In this document: in pieces, positions 1 to 8,974 of the stretch
Layout: every line of letters starts with the position of its first letter
Numbering within the stretch: the stretch's first letter is position 1
Source: Fictibacillus phosphorivorans
GTDB lineage: Bacteria; Bacillota; Bacilli; Bacillales; Fictibacillaceae
Assembly: GCF_001619875.1 (NCBI RefSeq)
Contig: NZ_LRFC01000037.1
Span: 1 to 64,000, forward strand
Length of the DNA: 64,000 nucleotides
Direction: 5' to 3'
Translations under genes and position numbers: made by a program
Notes under the pieces: generated by a model
What the model was told of the DNA's origin: nothing
The model's database searches: none
Seen by the model: the letters and a program-made list of their open reading frames with translations, nothing else

Positions 1-108
1 AGGCGGGCAGGTGAGACACTTAAGAGTGAAACGTACAAATGTGGCTCACCGCCTGCCCCGCGGAAAGCGAGCTCCCGGAACGGAAATCAATCACTTTCAA
101 GAGCTACA
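1..108 (-). repeat. Dispersed GC-rich repeat, copy A (cut by window edge)
   Basis: This is the inner arm of the dispersed repeat, in opposite orientation to the reference copy at 43433-43778. It holds the GTGAGACACTT / GTGGCTCAC inverted pair, the core CCGCGGAAAGCGAGC and the closing ACGGAAATCAA. It continues to the left of the window. No gene is visible between position 1 and the minD stop. Confidence 0.8.
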
Positions 109-140
109 TAGCAAATATATCAGCCTTTAAAAGTCACCTT

Positions 141-288
141 TGATTAGTTGATTGAAGTGCAAGGGGCGAGACTCCTGCGGGACAGGTGGGCAGGTGAGAC
201 ACTTAAAAGTGAAACGTCCCAATGTGGCTCACCGCCTGCCCCGCGGAAAGCGAGCTCCTGGAACGGAAATCAACCACTTTCAAATCTT
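141..288 (-). repeat. Dispersed GC-rich repeat, copy B
   Basis: Second partial copy, in tandem with copy A and in the same orientation. It starts near TTGATTGAAGTGCAAGG, passes through the GTGAGACACTT / GTGGCTCAC pair and CCGCGGAAAGCGAGC, and ends ACGGAAATCAACCACTT. Short open frames across it are side effects of the repeat sequence and are not called as genes. Confidence 0.8.
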
Positions 289-302
289 ACAAAACAGCAA
301 AA

Positions 303-330
303 GAAAAAACATCAGCAAAAAGCTGATGTT
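303..330 (-). terminator. Rho-independent terminator after minD
   Basis: A 9-bp stem (AACATCAGC at 308-316 with GCTGATGTT at 322-330) is followed on the minus strand by a T-rich tract. It ends the mreBCD-minCD transcript directly after the minD stop codon. Confidence 0.85.
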
Positions 331-1125
331 TTATTTCATTCCTAATAAAGTTTTAATTTTTCCAAAAAAACCTTTCTCTTCTTCTAAAGAAAGAAGAGGA
401 ACAGACTCGCCTAAGATCCTTCTCGCAATATTTCTGTAGGCAATAGAAGCTTTCGAGTCAGGCTGCATTGCAACGGGTTCACCTTTGTTCGCTGCTTTGA
501 TTACATTTTCATCGTCAATAACGACTCCTAATAGCTCAATAGAGAGAACAGAAACAATCTCATCTACATCGAGCATATCTCCACTTTTAGCAAGATGATT
601 ACGAAGACGGTTCACGATTAACTTAGGAGCTTCAACATCTTCTTGTTCTAAAAGTCCGATAATGCGATCTGCATCCCGCACAGACGAGATTTCAGGATTT
701 GTAACAACTATGGATTTATCTGCGCCTGCTACAGCATTTTTAAAGCCTTGTTCAATACCAGCGGGACAGTCGATAATAACATAGTCATAGTCTTGTTTTA
801 ACTCCTGAACGATTTTTTTAACTTGTTCAGGGGTTATGGAAGTTTTATCTTTTGTTTGAGCTGCCGGCAGCAGGTACAAACATTCAAAGCGCTTATCTTT
901 TATTAGAGCCTGGTTCAGCTTGCAGCGTTCTTCTGCAACATCTACAAGATCATAGATGATTCGATTCTCAAGTCCCATTAAAACATCAAGATTACGTAAG
1001 CCGATATCTGTATCTACAAGGCATACTTTTTTTCCAGAAAGAGCTAGAGCAGTCCCTATATTGGCAGAAGTCGTTGTTTTACCGACCCCACCTTTCCCAG
1101 ACGTAATGACTATCGCTTCTCCCAT
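331..1125 (-). CDS. minD: Septum site-determining ATPase MinD
   Basis: Membrane-associated ParA/MinD-family ATPase of 264 aa that recruits MinC to block septation away from midcell. The deviant Walker A motif KGGVGKTT is at residues 11-18, with the signature Lys11 and Lys16, followed by the DTDIGLRN segment near residue 40. The last 15 residues (EKGFFGKIKTLLGMK) form the amphipathic membrane-targeting helix typical of the family. The start ATG has a GAAAGGGG ribosome site. It is the last gene of mreBCD-minCD, 15 bp after minC. Confidence 0.97.
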   Translation of the reverse strand: MGEAIVITSGKGGVGKTTTSANIGTALALSGKKVCLVDTDIGLRNLDVLMGLENRIIYDLVDVAEERCKLNQALIKDKRFECLYLLPAAQTKDKTSITPEQVKKIVQELKQDYDYVIIDCPAGIEQGFKNAVAGADKSIVVTNPEISSVRDADRIIGLLEQEDVEAPKLIVNRLRNHLAKSGDMLDVDEIVSVLSIELLGVVIDDENVIKAANKGEPVAMQPDSKASIAYRNIARRILGESVPLLSLEEEKGFFGKIKTLLGMK

Positions 1126-1140
1126 GCTTCATTCCCCTTT

Positions 1141-1824
1141 CTATACCAAACTGTTCAACATCGGTCTTAATCGGTGAACAGCACTGATTCGATCAATACG
1201 AATCTGTTGTTCTTCATTGGATATGTAAGCAAACTCCATCTCATTTCCTAGTTCCGGATAAGAGTCTGGTGCTCTATTAATATGTTGAGCGATTCTAAGC
1301 TGAGAAGGTTTCATTACGGATGCTGCAATGATCGCTTCTTCGTTGCCCTTCGTTCCGCAGTGAGCGATTCCCTTAAGCGAGCCAAGAATATAAATATTAC
1401 CCGTCGCCATAACAGTACCGCCAGGATTAACGTCGCCAATCAGGAGCAGATCTCCTTGAATATCAAGAACCTGTCCTGACCTGACGATTTTGGAAACCGT
1501 TACAACTTGGGCATCTTTTCTCAGCTCTTCAGCTTCTGCCTTTGTTATAACTTCTGACTCAATATGCTCTAAGATCAGATTTTCCTTTTGTTTTAGTACA
1601 TCACGTAATTTTTCCTCTTGCTCAGCTGTTACATAACGTTTACCTGCTTTTACTTTTACAGAAATAACAGGTCCACTTAACAACTGGCCGCTTCCGGCGG
1701 TTAATTTATCATTAAGCTCCTCGATTAATTTCTCGAAGGAACACTTATCATCCAACAATAAAATGAGGCCGTCTTTTGTACCTTTTATTGTTACGTTGTG
1801 CTGGAGTTTTTGTACCATTGCCAT
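1141..1824 (-). CDS. minC: Septum site-determining protein MinC
   Basis: FtsZ polymerisation inhibitor of 227 aa. The C-terminal half carries the MinC beta-helix signature (SGQVLDIQGDLLLIGDVN, then GGTVMATGNIYILGSLKGIAHCG) that binds MinD and dimerises. The N-terminal half (TIKGTKDGLILLLDD) is the FtsZ-interacting domain. The start follows GAGGTGAACA. It sits between mreD and minD, as in B. subtilis. Confidence 0.96.
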   Translation of the reverse strand: MAMVQKLQHNVTIKGTKDGLILLLDDKCSFEKLIEELNDKLTAGSGQLLSGPVISVKVKAGKRYVTAEQEEKLRDVLKQKENLILEHIESEVITKAEAEELRKDAQVVTVSKIVRSGQVLDIQGDLLLIGDVNPGGTVMATGNIYILGSLKGIAHCGTKGNEEAIIAASVMKPSQLRIAQHINRAPDSYPELGNEMEFAYISNEEQQIRIDRISAVHRLRPMLNSLV

Positions 1825-1881
1825 TGTTCACCTCAACGTACTAACATTCGACAGCTAGGTCTAAATTCCTCTTTGAAGAAG

Positions 1882-2403
1882 TTAGTTTTCTTTTAGGGTA
1901 TCCTTTATTTGGTTCAGCTGCTTTACAAACGGATAATAAATGAGTATCGCAAATAAACCGTTTAAGATGAGGGTAGGCAACAATCTTTTATAAAGAAATA
2001 CATCAATCATCTGATTGCTGATTCCGATAAGACTGTTCAAACCGTATACAAAAAACTCTAGGATGGATACTCCTACAATGGACAAAAGCAGTGTCACAAT
2101 TAAATTCCCAAATAAGTATCTAGAAAAAACAGACGTTATATAGGCAGTAGCAGCCATTGAAAACAGATATACACCAATGATGTCTGTATAAAGAAGGTCC
2201 GTTAAAAGTCCAAAAGCCAGTCCATACAGAAGCCCATATGTAGTATTCAGATAGATTGCTACAAATAAGATCATAACCATTGAAAAACGGGGGATCAACT
2301 GCCAGTCCATACTGTTTTCATGAGGCAAGAAAGCTTGTACTAAAGAACTTTCACTAATAAAGGCTAAATAGATAAGAAAAGGAAGAAGGATTTTTTTCAT
2401 CAT
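1882..2403 (-). CDS. mreD: Rod shape-determining membrane protein MreD
   Basis: Hydrophobic protein of 173 aa with about five or six membrane segments, matching the size of B. subtilis MreD (172 aa as I recall it). MreD works with MreC and MreB in the elongasome that directs lateral wall synthesis. The start ATG overlaps the mreC stop by 4 nt, so the two are translationally coupled. Position supports the name as much as sequence does, because MreD is poorly conserved. Confidence 0.92.
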   Translation of the reverse strand: MMKKILLPFLIYLAFISESSLVQAFLPHENSMDWQLIPRFSMVMILFVAIYLNTTYGLLYGLAFGLLTDLLYTDIIGVYLFSMAATAYITSVFSRYLFGNLIVTLLLSIVGVSILEFFVYGLNSLIGISNQMIDVFLYKRLLPTLILNGLFAILIYYPFVKQLNQIKDTLKEN

Positions 2404-3272
2404 TCTTCCTCCTTTTCTCTTAAACTTTCATCGACTGCAGGCATTTCTCGTTCAAGCACCATTACATGATCAATATCGTATAGATCCGCAGAAGGCTTCA
2501 AATAAGCCGTTTGTGTCAAACCTACTTCATCCGGTTCGATATCAACCACTTCTCCGATCAGTAGATTAGGTGGAAATACATCGCCGAGACCAGAGGTAAT
2601 GACTTTTTGACCCTTTTTGATCTTTGCGTCTACTGGAATCTTTTTAAACAACAAAGCTTGCTTTTTCGCATCATAACCTTCAATCGTTCCAAAGATGTTC
2701 TTCTCTCCTTGAACAATTGCCGAAAAACGATTTGTACGGTCATTGTCACTAATTAATTGAACCGTTGATTGAAACAAGGAGACATTTGTTACTTTCCCAA
2801 TAAATCCTTGAGGTGAAATAACAGCCATTTTAGGCTTTATTCCGTCCTTTTCCCCTTTATTAATGTAGATGAATTGATTCCATTGATCAGGGGATCGGCC
2901 GATAACCGTTGCTTCTCTCACTTTAAAGTCGGTGAGATCTTCTTCCTTGTCCAATTGGGCTTTTAGTGTTTCATTTGTTTTTTTAACTTCCTCATACTGT
3001 ACATAAAGTTTTGCGTACTCATCTAACCTAGCTTTTAACATTTGATTCTCTTTATATAGCTGTTTCATTTCAGCTAAATTCTCAAAGAAACCCGCTATTG
3101 TATTAGCGGGTTTATAGAAAATCGTTTGTGTTAGTCCTGCAGAATCTTTCAAAAACTGTTCAGGTAAGGTTAGGCTTTCCCTTTTTTTCATCGAAAAACC
3201 AATCAAAGCTACTAGAATAATAATACTGACTAGCAGAATGATAAGGCGTTTATTCGAAAAAAAATGTGGCAT
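2400..3272 (-). CDS. mreC: Rod shape-determining protein MreC
   Basis: Bitopic elongasome protein of 290 aa. One N-terminal membrane helix (about residues 9-27) is followed by a coiled coil (about 65-110) and the beta-rich extracellular MreC domain (VIGRSPDQWNQFIYINKGEKDG and downstream). The acidic tail ends REKEEE. It lies 14 bp after mreB and overlaps mreD. Confidence 0.95.
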   Translation of the reverse strand: MPHFFSNKRLIILLVSIIILVALIGFSMKKRESLTLPEQFLKDSAGLTQTIFYKPANTIAGFFENLAEMKQLYKENQMLKARLDEYAKLYVQYEEVKKTNETLKAQLDKEEDLTDFKVREATVIGRSPDQWNQFIYINKGEKDGIKPKMAVISPQGFIGKVTNVSLFQSTVQLISDNDRTNRFSAIVQGEKNIFGTIEGYDAKKQALLFKKIPVDAKIKKGQKVITSGLGDVFPPNLLIGEVVDIEPDEVGLTQTAYLKPSADLYDIDHVMVLEREMPAVDESLREKEEE

Positions 3273-3286
3273 GAAAATACACCTAC

Positions 3287-4324
3287 TTACTTGGATTTAG
3301 ATCTAGAAGTTATACCAGCTTTGGATTTAAAAAGGTGCAGATTTTCAAGCGCTCGGCCAGTTCCAACTGCTACACAATCCAATGCATTTTCCGCCACGAT
3401 AACAGGCATTTTTGTCTCTTCACTGATTACTTTATCCAAGTTTCTTAATAAAGCACCGCCACCTGTAAGTACTATACCGCGATCCATAATATCAGCAGCA
3501 AGTTCTGGAGGTGTTTTTTCAAGAGTTACTTTTACAGCATCCATAATGCTGTTTACCGTATCACGCAACGCGCTGGAAACTTCTTCCGCCGTAATCGTAA
3601 TCGTTTTTGGAAGACCTGTCAACAAATCTCTACCACGGATATCCATGTCTTCAATTCCGTCAGGTGCTCCAGCTGAACCAATCTCAAGTTTAAGTGTTTC
3701 AGCCGTTCTTTCACCGATCATTAAATTATAAGTCTTTTTAATGTAAGCGATGATCGCATCGTCCATTTCATCTCCCGCAATGCGGATTGATTGGCTGGTA
3801 ACGATACCACCTAGAGAAATGATCGCTACTTCTGTAGTTCCTCCACCGATGTCAACAACCATACTTCCCGTTGGTTCCCAAACTGGAAGGTCTGCACCGA
3901 TCGCAGCTGCAAAAGGCTCTTCAATCGTATAAGCTTCACGCGCTCCTGCTTGCTTCGTTGCATCTTCTACAGCACGTTTCTCAACAGCTGTAATTCCTGA
4001 AGGTACACATACCATTACGTATGGTTTACGTGCAAATACAGAACGATTCTTTTGGGCTTGCTGAATAAAGTATTTCATCATCGTTGCTGTTGTTTCGAAA
4101 TCAGCAATTACCCCATCTTTCATAGGTCTTACTGCAACGATATTACCTGGAGTACGTCCAATCATATTTTTAGCAGCATTACCTACCGCTTCAATTGAAC
4201 CTGTGTCAGTACGCAAAGCAACAACGGAAGGTTCACGCACAACAACACCCTTGCCCTTCACGTAAACAAGTGTGTTTGCAGTTCCTAAATCAATTCCTAA
4301 ATCTCTTGAAAATCCACCAAACAT
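3287..4324 (-). CDS. mreB: Actin-like cell shape protein MreB
   Basis: Actin/Hsp70-fold ATPase of 345 aa that forms membrane filaments organising cell wall synthesis. Visible signatures are the phosphate-1 loop [10 protein letters not shown] near the N terminus, the phosphate-2 segment [19 protein letters not shown] and the adenosine motif [15 protein letters not shown]. The short N-terminal FGGFSRDLG probably touches the membrane. It is first in mreBCD-minCD, with its own promoter in the gap to radC. Confidence 0.97.
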   Translation of the reverse strand: MFGGFSRDLGIDLGTANTLVYVKGKGVVVREPSVVALRTDTGSIEAVGNAAKNMIGRTPGNIVAVRPMKDGVIADFETTATMMKYFIQQAQKNRSVFARKPYVMVCVPSGITAVEKRAVEDATKQAGAREAYTIEEPFAAAIGADLPVWEPTGSMVVDIGGGTTEVAIISLGGIVTSQSIRIAGDEMDDAIIAYIKKTYNLMIGERTAETLKLEIGSAGAPDGIEDMDIRGRDLLTGLPKTITITAEEVSSALRDTVNSIMDAVKVTLEKTPPELAADIMDRGIVLTGGGALLRNLDKVISEETKMPVIVAENALDCVAVGTGRALENLHLFKSKAGITSRSKSK

Positions 4325-4364
4325 TTATGTAGACTCCTTTCATCAAGCAAAACTCATACGTTTG

Positions 4365-4394
4365 ATTATACGCTAAAAAAGAAACAAAAGACAA
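4365..4394 (-). promoter_or_regulatory. Sigma-A-type promoter for mreBCD-minCD
   Basis: TTGTCT (4389-4394), an 18-bp spacer and TATAAT (4365-4370), read on the minus strand in the radC-mreB gap. mreB can therefore be expressed separately from maf-radC. Confidence 0.7.
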
Positions 4395-4396
4395 TG

Positions 4397-5086
4397 TTAA
4401 ACATATCCTTTTTCTTTTAAACTTACGTATTTTTGATCACCTATTATAATATGATCCAACACTTCAATTCCAAGCATTTTTCCGCACTCTACTAACCTTT
4501 TTGTAACTTCGATGTCTTCCCTGCTCGGTGCAGGATCACCGCTCGGATGATTGTGAAAACAGATGATCGAAGCACTTGAACGCTTGAATCCTTCTTTAAA
4601 CACTTCTCTTGGATGAACGATAGAAGTATTCAAGCTACCTATGAAAATCGTCTTTTTATGCAGGACCTGGTTCTTTGTATTTAAATACAAACAAACAAAG
4701 TGTTCTTGCTGCAAAAAACGCAATTCATCCATTAAATACCTTGCTCCATCTTCTGGAGAACGAATTGTATACTTTTCTTCAAACTGAAGCCTGCTGATGC
4801 GCTTCCCGATTTCAATGGCAGCCATTAATTCGACGGCTTTCGCTGATCCTATACCATTGATTTCTTTCAATTCACCTATTGTTGCTTCTTTAAGATGCCT
4901 CAATCCTTCAAATTGCTGAATGATATGATGTGCGAGTTGGATAGCTGACATTTGTTTCGTACCCGTTCTTAAAAGAATAGCTAACAATTCATAATTGGAA
5001 AGGGCGTCAGGTCCATCATTCAACAGCCTTTCTCGCGGCCTCTCCTGTATTGGGTAATCTTTTATCATAAGCGGTTTTGTCACCAC
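4397..5086 (-). CDS. radC: RadC family protein (JAB/MPN domain)
   Basis: 229 aa. Residues about 10-90 form a UPF0758 N-terminal helix-hairpin-helix region (IGELKEINGIGSAKAVELMAA). The C-terminal half is a JAB domain with the metal-binding pattern HNHPSGDPAPSREDIEVT. The molecular role of RadC remains debated, and the historic repair label should not be taken as proven. The start is GTG with an AGGGGGA ribosome site; an internal ATG seven codons in (MIKDYPIQERP) is an alternative. It follows maf by 15 bp. Confidence 0.93.
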   Translation of the reverse strand: MVTKPLMIKDYPIQERPRERLLNDGPDALSNYELLAILLRTGTKQMSAIQLAHHIIQQFEGLRHLKEATIGELKEINGIGSAKAVELMAAIEIGKRISRLQFEEKYTIRSPEDGARYLMDELRFLQQEHFVCLYLNTKNQVLHKKTIFIGSLNTSIVHPREVFKEGFKRSSASIICFHNHPSGDPAPSREDIEVTKRLVECGKMLGIEVLDHIIIGDQKYVSLKEKGYV

Positions 5087-5101
5087 TTACGTTCCCCCTT
5101 A

Positions 5102-5692
5102 TTATTCAGTCTGCGTGACTGACTCGGTGAATGAGAATCCAAAATCTTTTAGTGAACGAACAACTTTTGAAATCGGTAAACCTACCACATTAAAGTAATC
5201 ACCTTGAATTTTTTCTACTAATAAAGATCCATGGCCTTGAATTCCATAACTTCCAGCCTTATCAAATGGCTCTCCTGTGTTTATATACCAAGAAATTGTT
5301 TTTTCATCTAATGTGTAAAAAGTTACATCTGTTTTAACGGAGAAAACCACTTTCTTATCTTTGTCTATTAAACAAACACCTGTGTAAACTTCGTGAGTTT
5401 GTCCGGAAAGCATTCTTAACATATCAGCCGCTTCGTTAGCATTTTGAGGCTTACCAAGACGATTATTATGAAAAGAAACGATCGTATCTGCACCAAGAAT
5501 TACACAATCAGGTTTATTCGAAAAAACATCTGCAGCTTTTTGCTCAGCAAGTGATTCTACCAATTGACTTGGAGTCAGGGAAATATCCATTTTTTCTTCA
5601 AGTGTACTTGGATACGTTTCAAAAGGAAGAAGCGTTAATGACAGAAGTTCATATCTTCGAGGTGAAGCAGAGGCTAATATGAGGCGTTTCAT
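5102..5692 (-). CDS. maf: Maf-type nucleotide pyrophosphatase
   Basis: 196 aa house-cleaning NTP pyrophosphatase of the Maf/YhdE family, associated in B. subtilis with septum inhibition and modified pyrimidine nucleotides. It has the N-terminal motif LILASASPRRYELL and the catalytic segment GADTIV, then a Y-T-G-V-C motif. I chose the ATG at 5692 because an AAAGGTGA ribosome site lies just upstream and family members begin at this point; an in-frame ATG five codons earlier overlaps that site. It is first in maf-radC. Confidence 0.95.
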   Translation of the reverse strand: MKRLILASASPRRYELLSLTLLPFETYPSTLEEKMDISLTPSQLVESLAEQKAADVFSNKPDCVILGADTIVSFHNNRLGKPQNANEAADMLRMLSGQTHEVYTGVCLIDKDKKVVFSVKTDVTFYTLDEKTISWYINTGEPFDKAGSYGIQGHGSLLVEKIQGDYFNVVGLPISKVVRSLKDFGFSFTESVTQTE

Positions 5693-5742
5693 GTAATCAC
5701 CTTTCATCTAATTCATTGATGTTATTTTTTTTGTACAATTTT

Positions 5743-5772
5743 ACAATAACAAACTTGTAAAAATTAGACAAA
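5743..5772 (-). promoter_or_regulatory. Possible sigma-A promoter for maf-radC
   Basis: TTGTCT (5767-5772), an 18-bp spacer and TATTGT (5743-5748) lie about 50 bp upstream of maf. The rest of the 5693-5944 gap shows no gene and no other clear signal. Confidence 0.4.
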
Positions 5773-5943
5773 CCACGCCGAAAAACATACTTCTATTAGT
5801 TTTTCGATAATATTCAGCATTTTATGTGGGCAAATGACAATTTTCATTGATAGATTACAGTCAAATGCTGTAAAGGTAACAATACAAAGTCTAGAGGAGA
5901 AAATCTAGTCTCCCTTAATTCAAATGTTAGAACAGCCAAAACA

Positions 5944-5980
5944 TAAAAAAAGCAGCTCAAATGTTAATGATTTGAGCTGC
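5944..5980 (-). terminator. Terminator after spoIIB
   Basis: An 11-bp perfect stem (GCAGCTCAAAT with ATTTGAGCTGC) is followed by a T tract on the minus strand. It separates spoIIB from maf-radC. Confidence 0.85.
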
Positions 5981-5994
5981 ACTTCTTTACTACC

Positions 5995-6996
5995 TTATTT
6001 TAGTGTTGAAAGAAGCTTAGTATATGCTTGGAAGCTATCCATCACTTTTTGCTGGAAAGCCCAATTCAACTCGCCTTCCTTAGAATCTTTTAGCGCTAAA
6101 AATGCCCCTTCCAACTGTTTTTCATAATCAGTTGATGCTTTTGCAGTACTTTCTTTCCATTTTCCTTTTTGGTTATTCCCGTACTCTTTCCATTTATTAA
6201 AGTCGTTTAGAGTTCGATCAAGACCAGAACCTTTTGCTTCCGGCATTTGAGAAAGGGTTAGTACATTTTGAAGTAGGACTTGCCCATTCTTAAAATAGAT
6301 TTCATCAAGATTATTTGGCGTTTTTAGGTTTTCGAATGTAAAAGAAAGTGTTTTAGAAAGTGGCTTATCCATCTTCTTTTGGTAAGCTTCATTATATTTA
6401 TCTAACTGATGTGTTTCATTTCCCATGCCAACAATCACTGAGTATTTATCTTCATCTGCTTTTATAATGATAGCGGAGAACCCATTTTCTTCAATAGATT
6501 GAACTACCCCTTCAGCACGATCTTTTGAAGAAAAGACGCCTGCTTGAAGAGCTGAGAACTCTAGATTAATCGGTGTCAGTGATACTGATTTATCCTTACT
6601 GACAGGTTGTTCTGTTTTTACAACAGGGGTTTCCATCTGTTTATCGCCAGCTTCTGTAATATCAGAAGAAAATACCATCAATACCAATAACCCTAAGATA
6701 GTCCCAGTTACTACTGCACCCATAACAGCTGCAATAATTTGCTTAGCAAGTGCTTTACCTTTTTGAGGCATAGGAAAGCTTGTCTTTTTATTTGAAAATA
6801 CATGCCAGTTCTTTTTTTTAAAGAAATGATCTGTTTTCTTTATAGGTGCTGCGAGAATCGTATAACCATCCCTATTCACCGTCTCTATCGCGGCAGCAAC
6901 CTCTTTTTGAGCTTGCTCTTGATTCTCTGTTTTTTTATCTTCACTATATTTCTTTTCTTTTCCATTTATTAAAATTGAAATCTCTTGTTTCATCAC
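5995..6996 (-). CDS. spoIIB: Sporulation protein SpoIIB-like (SPOR domain)
   Basis: 333 aa. A charged cytoplasmic N terminus is followed by one membrane helix (about residues 88-110), a linker and a SPOR-like repeat (about 145-210: LEFSALQAGVFSSKDRAEGVVQSIEENGF, then YSVIVGMG). This architecture and length match B. subtilis SpoIIB, which lies next to maf and helps septal wall remodelling and engulfment. Sequence outside the SPOR domain is poorly conserved, so the name rests on architecture plus position. Two ATG codons are adjacent at the start. Confidence 0.8.
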   Translation of the reverse strand: MMKQEISILINGKEKKYSEDKKTENQEQAQKEVAAAIETVNRDGYTILAAPIKKTDHFFKKKNWHVFSNKKTSFPMPQKGKALAKQIIAAVMGAVVTGTILGLLVLMVFSSDITEAGDKQMETPVVKTEQPVSKDKSVSLTPINLEFSALQAGVFSSKDRAEGVVQSIEENGFSAIIIKADEDKYSVIVGMGNETHQLDKYNEAYQKKMDKPLSKTLSFTFENLKTPNNLDEIYFKNGQVLLQNVLTLSQMPEAKGSGLDRTLNDFNKWKEYGNNQKGKWKESTAKASTDYEKQLEGAFLALKDSKEGELNWAFQQKVMDSFQAYTKLLSTLK

Positions 6997-7093
6997 TATC
7001 CGCTCCTCTCTATCATCTACTAAAACATATGCTAATTTCGTTTTAATAGAACTTGAAAATGAGAGGGAGAACTAAAAATATGAAGTAATAAAT

Positions 7094-7124
7094 AAAAAAA
7101 CTTTAGGATCTCACCCTAAAGTTT
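7094..7124 (-). terminator. Terminator after the GGDEF gene
   Basis: A perfect 10-bp stem (AAACTTTAGG at 7098-7107 with CCTAAAGTTT at 7115-7124) is followed by T residues on the minus strand. Confidence 0.85.
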
Positions 7125-7128
7125 TTAT

Positions 7129-8850
7129 CTAACCTACATAAGCCGCTACTTTATTTCGCCCTTGCTGTTTTGCTCCTGTATACATTGCGCGATCTGCATT
7201 TCGAACGAGAGTAAGCGCATCTTCTCCTTGATGTGGTGCAGTTGCAACACCGATGCTCGCTGTTATGTAAATGTTATGTCTCATTTGATCTGTAAGATCA
7301 TTCTGTATTTCAAACCCTATATCCGAAATGACTGAACGAAGCTGTTCAGCTAGAAATAAACATTCTCTCTCACCAGACTCAGGCAAAACGATTATAAATT
7401 CTTCACCGCCATAGCGAGCCACTGTACCACGATCACCAATAAATCTCTCTAGTCTTTTCGCTAATAAGATCAGCACTTCATTTCCACTTTGATGTCCATA
7501 TGTATCGTTCACTTTTTTAAAATGATCGATATCCAAAAGGATAACTGAAAATTCTTTTCTGAAATACTCGTAATTCTGATACATAGTCGTCAAAAGATCT
7601 TCAAAATAACGATAATTATACAAACCTGTTAATGGACATTGTTCACTTTTTAATTTTGTTGACTCATAGTTTCTAGCATTATCGATCGCAACAGCTAAAT
7701 AGTTGGCTAAAATCTCAAGAATAATTAAATGGTGTTTATGAAACGCATGTTTATCTTTTGATGCAAAAGTAATGATTCCAACAATTCTTTGATTTCGTAT
7801 CATTGGAACAGATAGTACGGATTGAGCTTTCCCTTGAAAGAATAGCTCTGAAATCTTTCGCCATGCTCTAAGTTTGCTGTAGCGAATACTCTTTCCCGTA
7901 GCCCATACTCTCCCGCTGATCGCTTCATGTTTTTTGATAGGAACTGCCGTTAATATGCCTTCTTCACTTTCATATTGGCGTATGATTTTCAGGTGTTCAC
8001 CTGCATCAGCGTCATAAATAAATGCAAAGTCCACATTCATGAAACCAATTAATCTTTCAATGAAAACATCTAAGATATGATTTACTTTTAAATGCTCAGA
8101 AAGCTGCTGGCCGATCTCGCTTGCTTTTTGCAGAGCATCGTTAATCTGCTGGCTGGAATGGTATAAGTTAATAATGATAGAGAGGGATAGAAAAGGAAGC
8201 CCTACATAGAAAATACCAGGCCGTCCTAATTGAGAATACAGAACAAATAACATAAGACCGACTGGAATCGCTAATACTTCTGAAACAAAATCCCACACTG
8301 CATCACGTTCAAAAAAAGCGACTTCTTCTTCGTAAAGATATTTTACAATTAAGTAAATGGCTACGTGATTTAGTACCAAGCCTGTCCCTACATATGCGAT
8401 AACAGGTATCAAATTGATAGATTCGTTTACTTCAAACGCGCCAATATCTCCTCCAAGAAGGTGGAACACGGTGCTTTCGCAGATGATAATCCACGAAAAC
8501 ATTAGCGTATTCGCCATATATCTATAATATTCTTTAATGATATGTATTTTTAGAGACAAGAACATTGCAATGACAGATAAAAGTGTCATATATAAAGCAG
8601 CCGCGAGTCCAAAATATAAAAATACAGCAAGATTAATACCTGACATAAACGAGATGTTAGAACTAAGAACTTTAATAGGAAAACAAGAAACAACAATCGC
8701 CAATAAGGATATAATGCCTAAATCAATAAAATTCATTTCAGAATGGTTATTTGTCATCTGAGTAGCTGTCCAAATGGCCAGTGGAAATAAGAAAACCCAT
8801 GCAATTACAAGGTACAAACGTTTTTTTCTATTTGCCATCCGCATTGTCAT
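7129..8850 (-). CDS. Membrane GAF-GGDEF diguanylate cyclase
   Basis: 573 aa. The N-terminal ~230 residues hold about seven or eight membrane segments, followed by a GAF-like sensor domain (about 255-400) and a GGDEF domain. The catalytic loop is GGEEF at about 481-485, so cyclic di-GMP synthesis from GTP is plausible. The residues upstream (GDRGTVARY) lack an RxxD inhibitory site, so product feedback through that site is unlikely. The start at 8850 follows GAGGAGGA. It occupies the place of comC between spoIIB and folC in B. subtilis and has its own terminator, so it looks monocistronic. The input signal is unknown. Confidence 0.9.
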   Translation of the reverse strand: MTMRMANRKKRLYLVIAWVFLFPLAIWTATQMTNNHSEMNFIDLGIISLLAIVVSCFPIKVLSSNISFMSGINLAVFLYFGLAAALYMTLLSVIAMFLSLKIHIIKEYYRYMANTLMFSWIIICESTVFHLLGGDIGAFEVNESINLIPVIAYVGTGLVLNHVAIYLIVKYLYEEEVAFFERDAVWDFVSEVLAIPVGLMLFVLYSQLGRPGIFYVGLPFLSLSIIINLYHSSQQINDALQKASEIGQQLSEHLKVNHILDVFIERLIGFMNVDFAFIYDADAGEHLKIIRQYESEEGILTAVPIKKHEAISGRVWATGKSIRYSKLRAWRKISELFFQGKAQSVLSVPMIRNQRIVGIITFASKDKHAFHKHHLIILEILANYLAVAIDNARNYESTKLKSEQCPLTGLYNYRYFEDLLTTMYQNYEYFRKEFSVILLDIDHFKKVNDTYGHQSGNEVLILLAKRLERFIGDRGTVARYGGEEFIIVLPESGERECLFLAEQLRSVISDIGFEIQNDLTDQMRHNIYITASIGVATAPHQGEDALTLVRNADRAMYTGAKQQGRNKVAAYVG

Positions 8851-8974
8851 TCACTTGTCCTCCTCTCTATTAACATCGCTGTCTATCATTCTTCACTATG
8901 AAAACACATCTATTTTACTAGGACAAATTCATTATCTATTATTTTATCAAAAGTTCAAAAAATTACAATAAATG

